The position numbers were made by a program, and so were the translations under genes. A DNA stretch of 64,000 nucleotides from Hyphomicrobium_A sp963724945 (GTDB lineage: Bacteria; Pseudomonadota; Alphaproteobacteria; Rhizobiales; Hyphomicrobiaceae), in the NCBI GenBank assembly GCA_963724945.1, contig CAVRWL010000003.1, positions 2,356,001-2,420,000 on the forward strand, given 5' to 3'. Below are positions 63,478-64,000 of this stretch, in pieces. The notes under the pieces were generated by a model. It searched no databases and was not told where the DNA came from. It was given only the letters and a program-made list of their open reading frames with translations. How positions within the stretch are numbered: position 1 is the stretch's first letter; every line of letters starts with the position of its first letter.

Positions 63478-63584
63478 CGGCCCAGCATGACGGCAAGGGC
63501 GGCGCGCAGAGCGCCACGCAAGCTAGCTTTAGCGCAGTTCTTCGAGCTGCAATTCAAAGGTTCAGACCGGAAGGAAATTAAGCC

Positions 63585-63956
63585 ATGACCGATCTTGCAA
63601 AGATCGTCGACGACCTCTCCAAGCTCACCGTTCTGCAGGCGGCAGAGCTTGCCAAGATGCTCGAGGAGAAGTGGGGCGTGTCGGCGGCTGCTGCCGTCGC
63701 CGTCGCCGCCGCTCCCGGCGCCGCGGCGCCCGCCGCCGAGGAGCAGACGGAGTTTGCCGTCATCCTCAAAGCCGGCGGCGAGAAGAAGATCAACGTCATC
63801 AAGGAGGTTCGCGCCATCACCGGGCTCGGTCTCAAGGAAGCCAAGGACCTCGTCGAGGCCGGCGGCAAGACCGTGAAGGAGGGCGTCTCCAAGGACGAGG
63901 CGGCCAAGCTCAAGAAGCAGCTCGAGGACCAGGGCGCGACCGTGGAAGTGAAGTGA
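63585..63956 (+). CDS. rplL: 50S ribosomal protein L7/L12
   Basis: A 123-residue L12, the flexible stalk protein that recruits translation factors. The N-terminal dimer domain (DLAKIVDDLSKLTVLQAAELAKMLEEKWGV) is followed by an Ala/Pro-rich hinge (about 36-55) and the C-terminal domain (EFAVILKAGGEKKINVIKEVRAITGLGLKEAKDLVEAGG). GGAAGGAAATTAAGCC precedes the ATG. rpoB would be expected after the end of the window. Confidence 0.98.
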   Translation: MTDLAKIVDDLSKLTVLQAAELAKMLEEKWGVSAAAAVAVAAAPGAAAPAAEEQTEFAVILKAGGEKKINVIKEVRAITGLGLKEAKDLVEAGGKTVKEGVSKDEAAKLKKQLEDQGATVEVK

Positions 63957-63964
63957 CACTCTCG

Positions 63965-63998
63965 TTCCCTCTCCCCGCTTTCGGGCGGGGAGAGGGAA
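63965..63998. terminator. Perfect 14-bp stem hairpin after rplL
   Basis: TTCCCTCTCCCCGC (63965-63978) pairs perfectly with GCGGGGAGAGGGAA (63985-63998) around TTTCGG. No T-run follows within the window (AGA). It lies 8 bases after rplL, where partial termination or RNA processing before rpoB is usual. CCCTCTCCCC...GGGGAGAGGG palindromes are also a widespread repeat type in alphaproteobacteria, so it may be a mobile or REP-like element. Confidence 0.7.
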
Positions 63999-64000
63999 GA

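Overview
The window is GC-rich (about two thirds G+C), densely packed bacterial chromosome. The gene content and protein style point to an alphaproteobacterium of the order Hyphomicrobiales (Rhizobiales): a Porin_2-like porin, a DUF2865 protein, SoxYZ with a flavocytochrome c sulfide dehydrogenase flavoprotein, MeaB, a second-type GltX, an Atm1-type ABC exporter, many small secreted Cys/Arg/Tyr-rich proteins, and a dispersed palindrome of a kind common in that order. Genus cannot be fixed from the sequence alone; a Hyphomicrobium/Methyloceanibacter-like relative is a guess. No phage, transposase or CRISPR array was seen.

Layout. 1-11.9 kb: SDR dehydrogenase, YbdK-type ligase, class II DAHP synthase, NAD synthetase, porin, gltX, GNAT, DUF2865 protein, cysS and a 40-aa membrane peptide. 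11.9-20.7 kb: citramalate synthase (frameshifted), POT peptide transporter, PAS-GGDEF-EAL protein, MeaB, a broken M48 peptidase, a DUF5993-like peptide with DsbB, LOG protein. 21-25.8 kb: a secreted protein with five 87-bp tandem repeats, Atm1-like ABC transporter, membrane protein. 25.7-31 kb: soxZ, soxY and divergent fccB, an SRPBCC/ArsR pair with a visible operator, LCMT-type methyltransferase, a c-type cytochrome. 31.3-43.9 kb is a lipid island: fadE (frameshifted), fadJ, fadI, cfa, convergent fadD, then an ACP, a ketosynthase, two tandem cyclophilin-like proteins and a broken glutathione S-transferase. 44-49 kb: tRNA-CAU, SIMPL protein, nitrilase, GNAT, panD, small secreted proteins. 49.2-53.8 kb holds a probable phenolic-lipid cluster: ICMT-type methyltransferase, Pr6Pr membrane protein, FAD oxidoreductase, convergent type III polyketide synthase (frameshifted). 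54-59.4 kb: coiled-coil membrane protein, a degenerate low-GC methyltransferase next to tRNA-Thr, small exported proteins, rlmB. 59.5-64 kb: tRNA-Tyr, tRNA-Gly, a UPF0145 gene, tRNA-Trp, then secE-nusG-rplK-rplA-rplJ-rplL with hairpin leaders.

How genes work together. fadE-fadJ-fadI-cfa form a probable operon for beta-oxidation and membrane-lipid cyclopropanation, faced by fadD, which would supply acyl-CoA. soxYZ, fccB and the cytochrome could oxidise reduced sulfur in the periplasm, but no soxXA, soxB or soxCD lies here. The type III PKS, FAD enzyme and ICMT homologue together resemble gene sets for alkylresorcinol or alkylpyrone lipids that are methylated and oxidised.

Six genes (cimA, M48 peptidase, fadE, GST, type III PKS, a methyltransferase) contain seven apparent single-base indels. 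For conserved enzymes otherwise intact this suggests sequence error; the M48 gene (also lacking its first zinc histidine) and the low-GC methyltransferase (two indels) are the better candidates for true decay. The strongest leads are the type III PKS cluster and the ACP-ketosynthase-double cyclophilin-like operon.
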